From: Gammaproteobacteria bacterium
Lineage (GTDB): Bacteria; Pseudomonadota; Gammaproteobacteria; Chromatiales; Chromatiaceae
Assembly: GCA_009929855.1 (NCBI GenBank)
Contig: RZZN01000007.1
Coordinates: 29,994 to 93,993 of the forward strand
Length of the DNA: 64,000 nucleotides
Direction of reading: 5' to 3'
Shown one piece after another: positions 34,339-43,134 of the stretch (positions are counted from its first letter, which is position 1; each line of letters opens with the position of its first letter). The notes under the pieces are model-generated. The model worked only from the letters and a program-made list of their open reading frames with translations, made no database searches and was not told the DNA's origin. The translations under genes and the position numbers were made by a program.

Positions 34339-34653
34339 TCAGCCTGGCAGCAACAGACGCTCAACGACCTGACCCTGTGTCAGGTGGCGCTCGAGGATCT
34401 CGTCGAGATCCTCTCGGTCGACATAGGTGTACCAGGTCGCCTCGGGATAGACCACCATCACCGGTCCCTCCGCGCAGCGATCGAGACACCCGGCCGTATT
34501 GACGCGCACGCCGCCAGGACCCGCGAGCCCCAGCGCCTTGACACGCGACTTCAGATAACCACGCAGCTCCTGTGCATTGCACTGAGCGCAGCACTGACTG
34601 CCATCCTCACGCTGGTTGGTGCAGATGAAGACATGGTGGCGATAGTAGGACAT
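34339..34653 (-). CDS. Thioredoxin-like [2Fe-2S] ferredoxin
   Basis: A 104-residue Shethna-type ferredoxin with a thioredoxin-like fold. The cluster cysteines are in FICTNQ, then CCAQC about ten residues later, and the pair GCLDRC near residues 62-66. Such proteins are single-electron carriers. The ATG at 34653 has an AGGTGA site and starts the conserved region; an upstream frame start at 34683 is unlikely. It is divergent from the GlcF-like gene, whose start is 111 bp away. Confidence 0.88.
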   Translation of the reverse strand: MSYYRHHVFICTNQREDGSQCCAQCNAQELRGYLKSRVKALGLAGPGGVRVNTAGCLDRCAEGPVMVVYPEATWYTYVDREDLDEILERHLTQGQVVERLLLPG

Positions 34654-34764
34654 CTCGGTCACCTGGGTTGGTCGCGAAGGCACGGGGGCGAGTCGGAGAG
34701 GTTACCATAGGTCGGCCAGCGCGGCTGGTCCTGCAATTGAATCGAAGATGGACGACACATCAGT

Positions 34765-36090
34765 TTGAAGATCGCGACCTTGGACTCGACTGAAGCGGCC
34801 GGCGACGTGGCGACGCGCGAGCTATTGGCGCTGGCTGATCAATGCGTGAAATGTGGGCTGTGCCTGCCGCACTGCCCGACCTTCGCACAGACGCGTCACG
34901 AGGCGGATTCGCCACGCGGGCGCATCTCGCTCATCCAGGGCTGGGCCACTGGCGAGCTTGCCCTGACCCCACGGCTGAACGCGCATCTCGATGGCTGCTT
35001 GGGCTGCCGCAACTGCGAGCGCGCCTGCCCCTCGGGCGTCGCCTACGGTGAGATCGCAGACCATGCAGCCGCGCTGCGCGTCGCGGCCCTACCGGGCTGG
35101 CGGCGGTGGCCGCGCGCCATGGCACTGCAGGCGCTGTCGAGTGCGCGGCTGGTCGCCGCGCTCGGCTGGCTCGCGCGGCGCTATCGTCGGCTCGGCCTGG
35201 CCCGGCTGCTCGAGATCACGCGCATGGCACGGATTCCACGCCTCGCCGTCTATCATCGACTGACCACCGCCATGGGCGCCGCGGCCCGCACGGTGGAGGC
35301 ACGCGAGCCAGCGGTGGCCGACTTCGATCTCTTCGTCGGCTGCATGGGTAGTGCCGCGCAAGGCGACGCGGTGGCCGCAGCGGAGCGTGTCGCCCGTCAT
35401 CTGGGCCTGCGCGCCCGAATCCTTGGATCACCCCTGTGCTGCGGCGCCATGCTCAGACACACTGGTCATCCCGCGGCGGCGGATGCCCGTCTCGCCGCCT
35501 GCGCACAGACCTTCGGCGACCGCCCCCTGGTGGGCCTGGCCAGCGCCTGCGTGGCCGAGCTGCGCACCCATCCACGCTTGCGCGACACCGCGGAGATCTG
35601 CGCCTTCCTGGACCAAGCCGTCTGGCCCGCGACACTCGCGCCGCGCGCGTTGCGGCGACGGGTGTTGGTGCACGAGCCTTGCAGTCATCGCAACCAGCTC
35701 GGCGGCAACGCGGCCGTCCATCGACTGCTCGCCCGCATCCCGGGGCTGAGCGTAGCGCCACTGCCCAGCGGGCATGGCTGCTGCGGTGCCGCCGGGACCT
35801 ATCTGTTGCGCCATCCCGAGATGGCCCAAGCGCTTCTCGGCGCACTGCTCGACCCATTGGCAGCCGACCCGCCCGACCTGATCGTCACGACGAATCCAGG
35901 CTGCGCGCTCCATCTGGCCGCCGGCATACGCGAGGCCGGTCTGAACATCGGCGTCCGCCACCCCATCGAACTGGTGGCCGAGGCATTGGACTCGCCGGCG
36001 GGGCCCGACCAGCCAGCGCTCACTCGACCCGCTCCGCCCTCCAAACGCAACCCGCTCGATCCGACACATCGAGACGGCCCGCCGGCGTGA
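34765..36090 (+). CDS. glcF: GlcF-like iron-sulfur subunit (glycolate oxidase family)
   Basis: A 441-residue protein with two [4Fe-4S] motifs near the N-terminus (CVKCGLCLPHCP and CLGCRNCERACP, about residues 28-88) and two CCG domains (CCGAMLRHTG and CCGAAGTYLLRH). This is the layout of the GlcF subunit that passes electrons from the GlcD/GlcE flavin subunits oxidising glycolate. No glcD or glcE is adjacent, so the partner is elsewhere or the substrate differs. The start is a TTG at 34765; a GTG at 34807 is an alternative, and no ATG is available before the first cluster motif. Photorespiratory glycolate use would fit an autotroph. Confidence 0.8.
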   Translation: MKIATLDSTEAAGDVATRELLALADQCVKCGLCLPHCPTFAQTRHEADSPRGRISLIQGWATGELALTPRLNAHLDGCLGCRNCERACPSGVAYGEIADHAAALRVAALPGWRRWPRAMALQALSSARLVAALGWLARRYRRLGLARLLEITRMARIPRLAVYHRLTTAMGAAARTVEAREPAVADFDLFVGCMGSAAQGDAVAAAERVARHLGLRARILGSPLCCGAMLRHTGHPAAADARLAACAQTFGDRPLVGLASACVAELRTHPRLRDTAEICAFLDQAVWPATLAPRALRRRVLVHEPCSHRNQLGGNAAVHRLLARIPGLSVAPLPSGHGCCGAAGTYLLRHPEMAQALLGALLDPLAADPPDLIVTTNPGCALHLAAGIREAGLNIGVRHPIELVAEALDSPAGPDQPALTRPAPPSKRNPLDPTHRDGPPA

Positions 36091-36132
36091 GCACCTCTAG
36101 TGCACGCACTGACCCTGAATCCGGCGATCGAC

Positions 36133-36260
36133 TCACGCAAAGACGCCAAGAACGCAAAGAAAATAGAATCTTGAGTCAGTGAAGGAACTCACCAGTCAGG
36201 TGAACGGCATGGCACTGCTCACTGATTGAAAAATCTTTGCGCCTTTGCGCCTTTGCGTGA
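36133..36260. repeat. Long inverted repeat built of CGCAAAG motifs
   Basis: The left arm 36133-36161 contains CGCAAAG, CGCCAAG and CGCAAAG; the right arm 36234-36260 contains three CTTTGCG copies in opposite orientation. The arms are spaced by about 72 bp. Related dispersed motifs are familiar from intergenic DNA of many unrelated bacteria. No gene lies within 36091-36388. Confidence 0.65.
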
Positions 36261-36388
36261 AAGCTGCTTTTATTGGGCTGACCGCTGATCGATCAGGCTA
36301 CAGCCGCGTCTCGTCCGTCGACACATCAGCCCCCATCACTCGGATACACTAGCGCGCCAGCGACTGAACCCGATCACCGGAGTCATCC

Positions 36389-37033
36389 ATGCCTACCCGT
36401 CATCACTCGACCATCGACCAGCTCATCATCGGCGCCGACCATGCACTGCGGACCCTGTTCGGCCGTCCGCAGACCACCGAGCGACCGAATCCGGCGGCCA
36501 CGCAACGGGAGACCGATCTGAGCGAGACCCAGCGCCGCCATATCGCGCGCCTGATGCGGATCAACCATACTGGCGAGGTCTGTGCTCAGGCCCTCTATCA
36601 AGGTCAAGCGCTGACCGCCAAGCTCCCCGACACCCGCAAGCGGATGGAGCGTTCGGCACAAGAAGAAAACGACCATCTCGCCTGGTGCGCCTCGCGATTG
36701 GAAGACCTTGACGATCGTCAGAGTCTATTGAACCCACTCTGGTACGCAGGCTCTTTCGCGATCGGCGCGGCGGCAGGGCTCGCAGGCGACAAATGGAGTC
36801 TGGGCTTCGTGGTGGAGACCGAGCGTCAGGTCGAGGATCATCTCGACGAGCATCTCGAGCAGATCCCGCTCGAGGACGGCAAGACCCGCGCCATCCTCGA
36901 GCAGATGAAGGCCGACGAGATCCATCACGCCCGCGTGGCGCAGGCCGCCGGGGGAGCCGAGCTGCCCCAGCCATTGCGCACGGTGATGCGTCTGGCCTCG
37001 CGCGTCATGACCCGAACCGTCTACTGGGTCTAG
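36389..37033 (+). CDS. coq7: 2-polyprenyl-3-methyl-6-methoxy-1,4-benzoquinone monooxygenase (Coq7)
   Basis: A 214-residue di-iron hydroxylase of late ubiquinone biosynthesis, acting with O2 at the membrane. The ligand motifs are present: [22 protein letters not shown] and DEIHH. Length is normal for bacterial Coq7. The ATG has a CGGAG site 8 nt upstream. The gene implies ubiquinone synthesis under aerobic conditions; neighbours do not belong to the pathway. Confidence 0.95.
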   Translation: MPTRHHSTIDQLIIGADHALRTLFGRPQTTERPNPAATQRETDLSETQRRHIARLMRINHTGEVCAQALYQGQALTAKLPDTRKRMERSAQEENDHLAWCASRLEDLDDRQSLLNPLWYAGSFAIGAAAGLAGDKWSLGFVVETERQVEDHLDEHLEQIPLEDGKTRAILEQMKADEIHHARVAQAAGGAELPQPLRTVMRLASRVMTRTVYWV

Positions 37034-37103
37034 ATCATGGAGGGCCACGCGCAGGCCCTCGCGGACCAGGCCTGGCAACGGCTCATCCAGGTCACGGGGG
37101 CTC

Positions 37104-37143
37104 GATCATGTGAGCCAGATCATGTGAGCCAGATCATGTGAGA
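37104..37143. repeat. 14-bp tandem repeat overlapping the STAS gene stop
   Basis: Units of GATCATGTGAGCCA begin at 37104, 37118 and 37132 (the last incomplete). The stop codon of the STAS gene (37134-37136) lies in the third unit, so slippage could alter its 3' end. Confidence 0.7.
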
Positions 37144-37544
37144 TAGGGCAGCAGGCTCGCGCTGCGCAGCTCGTAGCCACGGATACGGATCTTCGCCACG
37201 CCGCTCTTGGTGAGCTCGTGCGCGAACAAGACCAGGGCCGCGACACCCGAGTCGAAGACCCGACTCACGCCCGAGAGATCGATCAGACATTCGCGGATGC
37301 TGTCATCGACCGCGCGGCCGATGCCGAGCAGGCGAAAGACACAGCGCAGGTCGAGTGGACCGAAGACATGGATGCGCAAGGTCCCCTCCTCGATGCGGTA
37401 GTCGAGATCGGCCGAAACGTCGGCCGCATCCCCGTCCGCCGCGAGCGCACCGTCACGATTCCAGGCGAGCGGCATGGCGCGGCCTTTGGAGCGCGCGTGG
37501 GCCACGGGCATGTCGGGAGGGCGGTTGGAATCAAACCTTGACAT
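37134..37544 (-). CDS. STAS-domain protein (anti-sigma-factor-antagonist-like)
   Basis: A 136-residue soluble protein. Residues 50-136 form a STAS domain with the switch serine at S99 in VFDSGVAAL, where anti-anti-sigma factors are phosphorylated. The first 45 residues look disordered. The ATG at 37544 has GAGGAG 8 nt upstream; the frame is open to 37757 without domain support. No kinase or sigma factor gene is adjacent, so its signalling partner is unknown. Confidence 0.75.
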   Translation of the reverse strand: MSRFDSNRPPDMPVAHARSKGRAMPLAWNRDGALAADGDAADVSADLDYRIEEGTLRIHVFGPLDLRCVFRLLGIGRAVDDSIRECLIDLSGVSRVFDSGVAALVLFAHELTKSGVAKIRIRGYELRSASLLPYLT

Positions 37545-37862
37545 CTCCAGATCTCCTCTTCTTATGGTTGCCGAGCGATCGGCATCGACCACCGCGGCGT
37601 GCTCTTGTTTGAGCCTTGGCCCCGGTACAATACGTCCAGGATCCGCGGCAACGACACGGATCGAGCCCGGACGAATCAGCCGCGATACCCAACGACGTCT
37701 CCCTAGGCTGATGTCCCTAATGATCCACGACGAGAAGTATAGTAGGGGCTCAGGCACACGGCCATTAGGGTTTTCCTAAGGCCTCGGGGGAGGACGCTCG
37801 CCGCGCGGCTTCAGTGGCGGAGCGCTTGCTCGTGCTGACGCTGGCCGGATCTGCCGAGTCCT

Positions 37863-37918
37863 CCTCACTCGGGGCCTGGAGACCCCGTCTCCTCTTTGGC
37901 CGTCTCCTCTGGGGCCCG
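37863..37918. repeat. 25-bp GC-rich repeat, opposite orientation, with a partial second unit
   Basis: Bases 37863-37887 are the reverse complement of a 25-mer differing from the unit at 19454 in two positions; a degenerate second unit follows (TCTCCTCTTTGGCCG). It lies in the 443-bp gap before lolC, which otherwise shows no gene. Confidence 0.75.
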
Positions 37919-37987
37919 AATCCAGGGCGCCTGGCCACCGCGAGGTTGTTGGGCAGCCGCACCAGCTTTGTGATTAAATTCGCGCAT

Positions 37988-39235
37988 ATGTTCCATCCCA
38001 TCGCCATCTATGTCGGGCTGCGCTACACGCGAGCGAAGCGTCGCAACCATTTCATCTCGTTCATCTCAGGAACCTCGATGGTGGGCATCATGCTCGGCAT
38101 CGTGGCGCTGATCGTCGTTCTGTCGGTGATGAACGGTTTCCACAAGGAGATCCAGGCGCGGATCCTCAGCATGGCCTCGCATGCCACCATCACGGATCCA
38201 TACGGCGGCATGACCGACTGGGTGGAGACCCTGGAGCGGGTCCGCGCCCATCCGCACGTGGTCGGTGCGGCGCCCTTCGTCGAGGTGCAGGGCATGCTGG
38301 TCAATGGCTCGCAGGTGAGCGGCGCGCTCATCCGTGGCATCATCCCGACCGAGGAGGATCAGGTCGCTGAGTTGCGGCGCGACATGGTCGACGGCTCGGT
38401 CGACGATCTGATCGCGGGTGAGTTTCGGATCATCCTTGGTCAGGATCTTGCCAATGTCCTGGGCGCCCGGCCGGGCGACAAGGTCACTGTCGTCACACCA
38501 CAGGTCAGCGCTACCCCGGTCGGGATCATGCCGCGGCTGAAACGCTTCACCGTGAGCGGCATCTTCGCCGTCGGCATGGCCGATTACGATCGCAGCGCAG
38601 CATTCATCGCGATGGACGACGGGGCCAAGCTGCTGAGCCTGGGCGAGGCGGTCTCGGGGATCCGGCTCAAGCTGACCGATATGTGGCTGGCGCCACGCCT
38701 GGTCCGCGACATCGCCCACGAGTTGGGTGGGGTCTACCGCATCCAGGACTGGACCCAGGTCCACAGTAATTTCTTCAGTGCATTGGCGATGGAGAAGCGG
38801 ATGATGAGCATCATCCTCTTCCTGATCGTGGCCGTTGCCGCCTTCAACATCGTCTCGACCCTGGTGATGGTGGTCACCGACAAGCAGGCGGATATCGCCG
38901 TGCTCCGGACACTGGGGGCCTCGCCCGCCCAAATCATGGGCATCTTCATCGTCCAGGGGACGGCGATCGGCGCCATTGGGACGCTGATCGGGGTGATCGC
39001 CGGCGTGGCGCTCGCGCTGAACGTGGAGTCGGTGGTCGGTTGGATCGAGACCGTGCTGGGCGTGCACTTCCTGGATCCAGCGATCTATTACATCAGCGAG
39101 CTTCCCTCGGATGTCCATCTCTCGGATATTGTGTTCGTGGGCGGCGCGGCCTTCCTGATGTCGGTGCTCGCTACGCTCTATCCGGCCTGGCGCGCCGCCA
39201 GCACCCAACCGGCCGAGGCGCTTCGCTATGAATGA
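37988..39235 (+). CDS. lolC: Lipoprotein-releasing ABC transporter permease (LolC/LolE)
   Basis: A 415-residue inner-membrane subunit with an N-terminal helix (about 28-50), a large periplasmic domain (about 50-265) and three C-terminal helices (about 270-400). This is the MacB-like fold of LolC/LolE, which extracts outer-membrane lipoproteins and passes them to LolA. The motif [20 protein letters not shown] is typical at the N-terminus. The ATG at 37988 is chosen because the upstream part of the frame (from 37814) runs through the intergenic repeat. It overlaps lolD by 8 bp. With only one permease gene, a LolF-type homodimer or a distant second gene is possible. Confidence 0.92.
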   Translation: MFHPIAIYVGLRYTRAKRRNHFISFISGTSMVGIMLGIVALIVVLSVMNGFHKEIQARILSMASHATITDPYGGMTDWVETLERVRAHPHVVGAAPFVEVQGMLVNGSQVSGALIRGIIPTEEDQVAELRRDMVDGSVDDLIAGEFRIILGQDLANVLGARPGDKVTVVTPQVSATPVGIMPRLKRFTVSGIFAVGMADYDRSAAFIAMDDGAKLLSLGEAVSGIRLKLTDMWLAPRLVRDIAHELGGVYRIQDWTQVHSNFFSALAMEKRMMSIILFLIVAVAAFNIVSTLVMVVTDKQADIAVLRTLGASPAQIMGIFIVQGTAIGAIGTLIGVIAGVALALNVESVVGWIETVLGVHFLDPAIYYISELPSDVHLSDIVFVGGAAFLMSVLATLYPAWRAASTQPAEALRYE

Positions 39236-39920
39236 GCGCACGCCGGTACTCGAGGTCAGTGGTCTGGCCAAGACCTTCAAACAGGGGTCGCTGGAGGTCG
39301 AGGTCCTGCGTGGACTGGACTTCCGGGTCGGCGCGGGTGAGCGGGTCGCCATCATCGGTGCATCGGGGTCAGGCAAGAGCACCCTGTTGCACTGTATCGG
39401 CGGCCTCGAGCGTCCGAGCGCCGGGACCCTTCGCTGGATGACCCAGGAGGTCAGCCGACTCAGCGAGGTCAAGCGGGGCCGCCTACGCAACCGACACCTG
39501 GGCTTCGTCTACCAATTCCATCACCTACTACCCGAGTTCACCGCCTTGGAGAACGTGGCGATGCCGCTCTTGATCGGGGGGCGGCGGCCCAAGGAGGCGC
39601 GCGAGCGTGCCGCCGACTTCCTGGAGCGCGTCGGTCTCGGGCATCGCGGTGCGCACAAACCCGGCGAGCTCTCCGGAGGGGAACGCCAGCGCGCGGCGGT
39701 CGCGCGCGCCCTGGTCACCCATCCAGACTGCCTGCTGGCCGACGAGCCCACCGGCAATCTCGACCGTGGAACCGCCGCCCGGGTCTTCGATCTCATGTTG
39801 GAGCTGAACGCGGCGATCGGCACCAGCCTGGTGATCGTGACCCACGATCAGGAGCTGGCTGGTCGCATGGATCAGATCTGGCGCTTGGAGGATGGGCGTC
39901 TGTCGCGCGCCACGCTCTGA
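39228..39920 (+). CDS. lolD: Lipoprotein-releasing ABC transporter ATP-binding protein
   Basis: A 230-residue ABC ATPase. Walker [10 protein letters not shown], signature LSGGERQR and Walker [13 protein letters not shown] are intact, with the family loop [15 protein letters not shown]. It powers the LolC/E permease. Its start overlaps the lolC end by 8 bp, so the two are translationally coupled; its 3' end overlaps the convergent DUF2062 gene by 49 bp. Confidence 0.96.
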   Translation: MNERTPVLEVSGLAKTFKQGSLEVEVLRGLDFRVGAGERVAIIGASGSGKSTLLHCIGGLERPSAGTLRWMTQEVSRLSEVKRGRLRNRHLGFVYQFHHLLPEFTALENVAMPLLIGGRRPKEARERAADFLERVGLGHRGAHKPGELSGGERQRAAVARALVTHPDCLLADEPTGNLDRGTAARVFDLMLELNAAIGTSLVIVTHDQELAGRMDQIWRLEDGRLSRATL

Positions 39921-40420
39921 TAGCGCGCGCGGCGCAGGCGGATCTGGCGCGTCAGACGCCATCGCCAGAGCAGTTGGACGAGGACATAGCCGAGCGCCGC
40001 GCAGAGCGCTCCGCAGATCAGACCGCCGAGCGTGACCGGCCAGATCACCGCCTGCCAGCGCTGCCAATCCAGCCAAAAATCCAGATCGAAACGCTCGGGG
40101 GTGATGCCGAGCACCCAACACCCCAGGTTGTAGGTGGTGTAATAGATCGGCGGAATGGTCAACGGGTTCGTGATCAAGGACACCATCACGGCGATCGGTA
40201 GATTGACCCGGAAGAGGATCGCCAAGGCGGCGGCGAGCAAGGTCTGGCCGAGCGGAGGCAGGAACATCACGAAGAGGCCGACCGCGACACCACTGGCAAC
40301 CGAGCGGCGATTGAGATGCCAGAGGTTGGGGTCATGGAGCAAGCGGCCGAACAACCCGACGTGGCGATTCGCCCGCATCGCCGCGGGGGCGGGTAGGTTG
40401 CGCTTCAGCCAACGTTTCAC
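39872..40420 (-). CDS. DUF2062 membrane protein
   Basis: A 182-residue protein of the DUF2062 family: a basic N-terminus, then about three hydrophobic helices (about 45-85 and 120-155) with the family segment [16 protein letters not shown], and a basic C-terminal tail. Function of the family is not established. The GTG at 40420 is chosen because conservation starts at KRWLKRNLP. The gene is divergent from comEC with 60 bp between starts, and its 3' end overlaps lolD. Confidence 0.82.
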   Translation of the reverse strand: MKRWLKRNLPAPAAMRANRHVGLFGRLLHDPNLWHLNRRSVASGVAVGLFVMFLPPLGQTLLAAALAILFRVNLPIAVMVSLITNPLTIPPIYYTTYNLGCWVLGITPERFDLDFWLDWQRWQAVIWPVTLGGLICGALCAALGYVLVQLLWRWRLTRQIRLRRARYQSVARDRRPSSKRQI

Positions 40421-40480
40421 GCCGCAATTCCCGGTGTTCGCTCGCCAGGGCCAGGGTCGAGTGAGGAGTATAGAGCAGTC

Positions 40481-42883
40481 ATGGACGCATTGAATGACCC
40501 GCATGGCAGGATCAGCGACCGCGCGGCGGGATCCCCGCGTGCCACCTCGCGGCAACAGCCTGGTCCAGGTCTGATCGGCGCCGCGCTGCTGCTCGCCGCC
40601 GGTGTCGGCGGCCTGCTCGCGCTTCCCCGGCTGCCCCCGCTCGCCTGGACGCTGGCCGCCCCGGTCGTTCTTGGAGCACTGGCCTGGCGTGTGCGCTGGG
40701 CGCGCTGGCCCTGGTGGCTCGCGCTCGGTGCCGCCTGGGCACACTGGACGCTCTGCGCCCTGTTGTGCGCACCCTTTCCTGAGACCATGGCACGCGCCCC
40801 GTTGGTGGTCGAGGGACGCATCGCCAGCATTCCCACCGAGACCGGGGGCGGCCGACGCTTCTTGTTCGAGGTTCAGCAAGCCTGGCATGAGGGCAGGCCC
40901 GTCCCCTTCAGTGGCCGTGTGCGACTGACCTGGTACGAGGATCCGCCGTCGCTGCGCGCTGGCGAGCAGTGGCGTCTCCCGGTCCGGCTCAAGCCAAGGC
41001 ACGGTTTGGCCAATCCAGGAGGCTTCGACTTCGAGCGCTGGTTGGTCGAGCACAGGATCCTAGCCACCGGCCATCTGCGCCGTGGCGAGCCGCCCGAGCG
41101 ACTCGACGCCGGCCCCGGCCCGTATCGACTGGACCGCGCCCGGCAGTGGCTGGCCGAGCACCTGAAAACACATATCGATGAAACGCGGACCCGGGCACTG
41201 ATCCAGGCACTGGTGGTCGGCGAGCGCGCGGGTCTCGGCACGGACGTCTGGGAGGTGCTGACCCGCACCGGGACCAACCATCTGGTGGCGATCTCGGGTC
41301 TGCATGTCGGGCTGATCGCCGGCGGGGTCTTCTTCCTGGTCCGCTGGCTCTGGTCACGCTTTCCACGTTTGGTGTTTGCGCTCGCCGCACCGCGCGCCGC
41401 CGCCATCGCTGCCATCCTTGCCGCACTCGGCTATGCCGCGCTGGCTGGCTTCGCGATCTCGACCCAGCGGGCGCTGGTCATGATCATGGTGGTCTTGGTC
41501 GCGCTGCTGCGAGGACGCACCCTGCGCCCTTATCATGCATTGGCACTGGCCCTGATTGGCGTGCTACTGATCGATCCGATGGCGATGCTCTCGGCCGGTT
41601 TCTGGCTCTCATTCGGGGCGGTCGCGGTCCTTGTGTTCAGCTTCGCGCACCGCCTGCCCGGACGCGACCCCTGGACCCGCTGGGGGCGCGCCCAGTGGGT
41701 GGTCGCGATCGGACTCTTGCCGCTGCTCTTGCTCCTGTTCGGGCGCGCCTCGGTCATCTCGCCATTGGTGAACCTGATTGCTGTCCCGATCTTCAGTACG
41801 TTGCTGCTGCCACTGGTCTTGATCAGCAGTCTGCTCAGTCTGTTGCCAGGACTGGCCTTGCCCATGCAGTGGACCGCGCAGCTCCTCGGTTGGTGCCTCG
41901 ACGGGCTGACCTGGCTTGCCGTGCTGCCCTGGGCCGCGGTGACACTGCCCGCCCGGCCAACCTGGGTCTTGCTCGCTGGCGCCGCCGGGGTCTTCCTACT
42001 GCTGGCACCGCGCGGTTTGCCCGGGCGTTGGCTCGGGATCCTGCTCTGCCTGCCGATGCTGCTGCTTCAAGCGCCGCGGCCGCCCCCTGGCGAGGCCTGG
42101 GTCACACTCCTGGATGTTGGGCTCGGACTGGCCGCGGTGATCCGCACCAGCGAGGGCACGCTCGTCTACGACACCGGGCCCAGCTTTCCCGGTGGCTTCG
42201 ACACCGGTAGCGCGGTGGTCGCGCCCTATCTCGCGTCGCACGGCGTGAAGCGGATCGAGCGACTGGTGATCAGTCATGCCGACCGTGATCATGCCGGCGG
42301 TCTGGTCGGCCTGGCCGAGCGGATCCCGATCGATGAGCTCCTCAGTGGCGAGCCGGCGCGCTTGGACAGACCCGACGCCTTGCCCTGTCGCGCCGGCATG
42401 CAGTGGGAATGGTCGGGTGTGTCCTTTCAGATCCTGCACCCGGCCGCCGCGACCTGGCGCGGCAACAACGCCTCCTGTGTCTTGCGCGTCGAGGCCGCGG
42501 GCCGCGCGCTTCTGCTCACCGGCGATATCGAGTCGCGGGTCGAGCGCCGACTCGCGCGCGAGCTCGGCACGGCGCTGACGAGCGACATCCTGGTCGCCGG
42601 GCACCATGGCAGCAAGACCTCCACCCATCCAGATCTGCTGGATGCGGTCGCTCCCGCGCTGGTGCTCTATGCCTCTGGCTATGCCAACCAGTTCGGTTTT
42701 CCATCCGCCGAGGTGCGCGCGCGGGTCGCGGCCCGCGGGATCACCCAGCTCGATACTGGACTGGTCGGCGCCATCGAGCTGCGGCTTGGCGCCGCTGGCG
42801 AGATCGCCGGCCCCTGGACCTGGCGCGCGCGTGCCGGTCGCTCCTGGACCCACCGCCCGGTCGGCTACCCAGGCGATGAGTGA
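40481..42883 (+). CDS. comEC: ComEC/Rec2-type DNA-uptake channel protein
   Basis: An 800-residue inner-membrane protein. Helices at the N-terminus (about 25-90) precede an OB-fold soluble part, then the Competence domain with many helices (about 255-540) and a C-terminal metallo-beta-lactamase-like domain (about 545-770; ISHADRDHAGGL, GHHGSKTSTHP). ComEC is thought to pass single-stranded DNA across the membrane, and the C-terminal domain may degrade the other strand. Length is normal. No other competence gene is adjacent. A relic gene overlaps its last 8 bp. Confidence 0.93.
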   Translation: MDALNDPHGRISDRAAGSPRATSRQQPGPGLIGAALLLAAGVGGLLALPRLPPLAWTLAAPVVLGALAWRVRWARWPWWLALGAAWAHWTLCALLCAPFPETMARAPLVVEGRIASIPTETGGGRRFLFEVQQAWHEGRPVPFSGRVRLTWYEDPPSLRAGEQWRLPVRLKPRHGLANPGGFDFERWLVEHRILATGHLRRGEPPERLDAGPGPYRLDRARQWLAEHLKTHIDETRTRALIQALVVGERAGLGTDVWEVLTRTGTNHLVAISGLHVGLIAGGVFFLVRWLWSRFPRLVFALAAPRAAAIAAILAALGYAALAGFAISTQRALVMIMVVLVALLRGRTLRPYHALALALIGVLLIDPMAMLSAGFWLSFGAVAVLVFSFAHRLPGRDPWTRWGRAQWVVAIGLLPLLLLLFGRASVISPLVNLIAVPIFSTLLLPLVLISSLLSLLPGLALPMQWTAQLLGWCLDGLTWLAVLPWAAVTLPARPTWVLLAGAAGVFLLLAPRGLPGRWLGILLCLPMLLLQAPRPPPGEAWVTLLDVGLGLAAVIRTSEGTLVYDTGPSFPGGFDTGSAVVAPYLASHGVKRIERLVISHADRDHAGGLVGLAERIPIDELLSGEPARLDRPDALPCRAGMQWEWSGVSFQILHPAAATWRGNNASCVLRVEAAGRALLLTGDIESRVERRLARELGTALTSDILVAGHHGSKTSTHPDLLDAVAPALVLYASGYANQFGFPSAEVRARVAARGITQLDTGLVGAIELRLGAAGEIAGPWTWRARAGRSWTHRPVGYPGDE

Positions 42884-43101
42884 TGCGCTCGACATCCTGA
42901 TCGAGCAGGGCCGGAGACAACCCGCGGAGGATCTGCGCGTGGTCTGTCTGACCGGTGACGGCGGGGCCGATGGGTTGGGTCTCTCGGCGACCTCGGCGGC
43001 AATCGAGCGCGGCCGGGATGTTCTCGCCATCGTCGACGACAACGAGGGCTACGGCAACACCGGCCAGCAGAGCTCGACGGCGACACCGTCCGGCACTCGA
43101 C
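42876..43101 (+). pseudogene. Fragment of a 2-oxoacid:ferredoxin oxidoreductase beta subunit (PorB-like)
   Basis: About 75 residues resemble the thiamine-diphosphate-binding core of pyruvate synthase beta subunits: GDGG, then an ALERG-like helix (AAIERGRDVL), then DNEGYGNTGQQSSTATPSG, where intact proteins read DNEAYMNTG-x-Q. A full PorB is about 300 residues; here both ends are missing and similarity stops after about 43100. The frame begins with an ATG overlapping the comEC stop. It is most simply a decayed fragment. Confidence 0.7.
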
Positions 43102-43134
43102 GACGCAGGTTGAACATGACGCATCCAGCCCATC

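Noticed and set aside
36133..36260. Possible CRISPR or insertion-sequence ends
   Set aside because: Units are too short and in facing orientation, with no transposase or target duplication seen.
37814..37987. A longer N-terminus for LolC
   Set aside because: This part of the frame runs through the intergenic GC-rich repeat, and the conserved protein starts at 37988.
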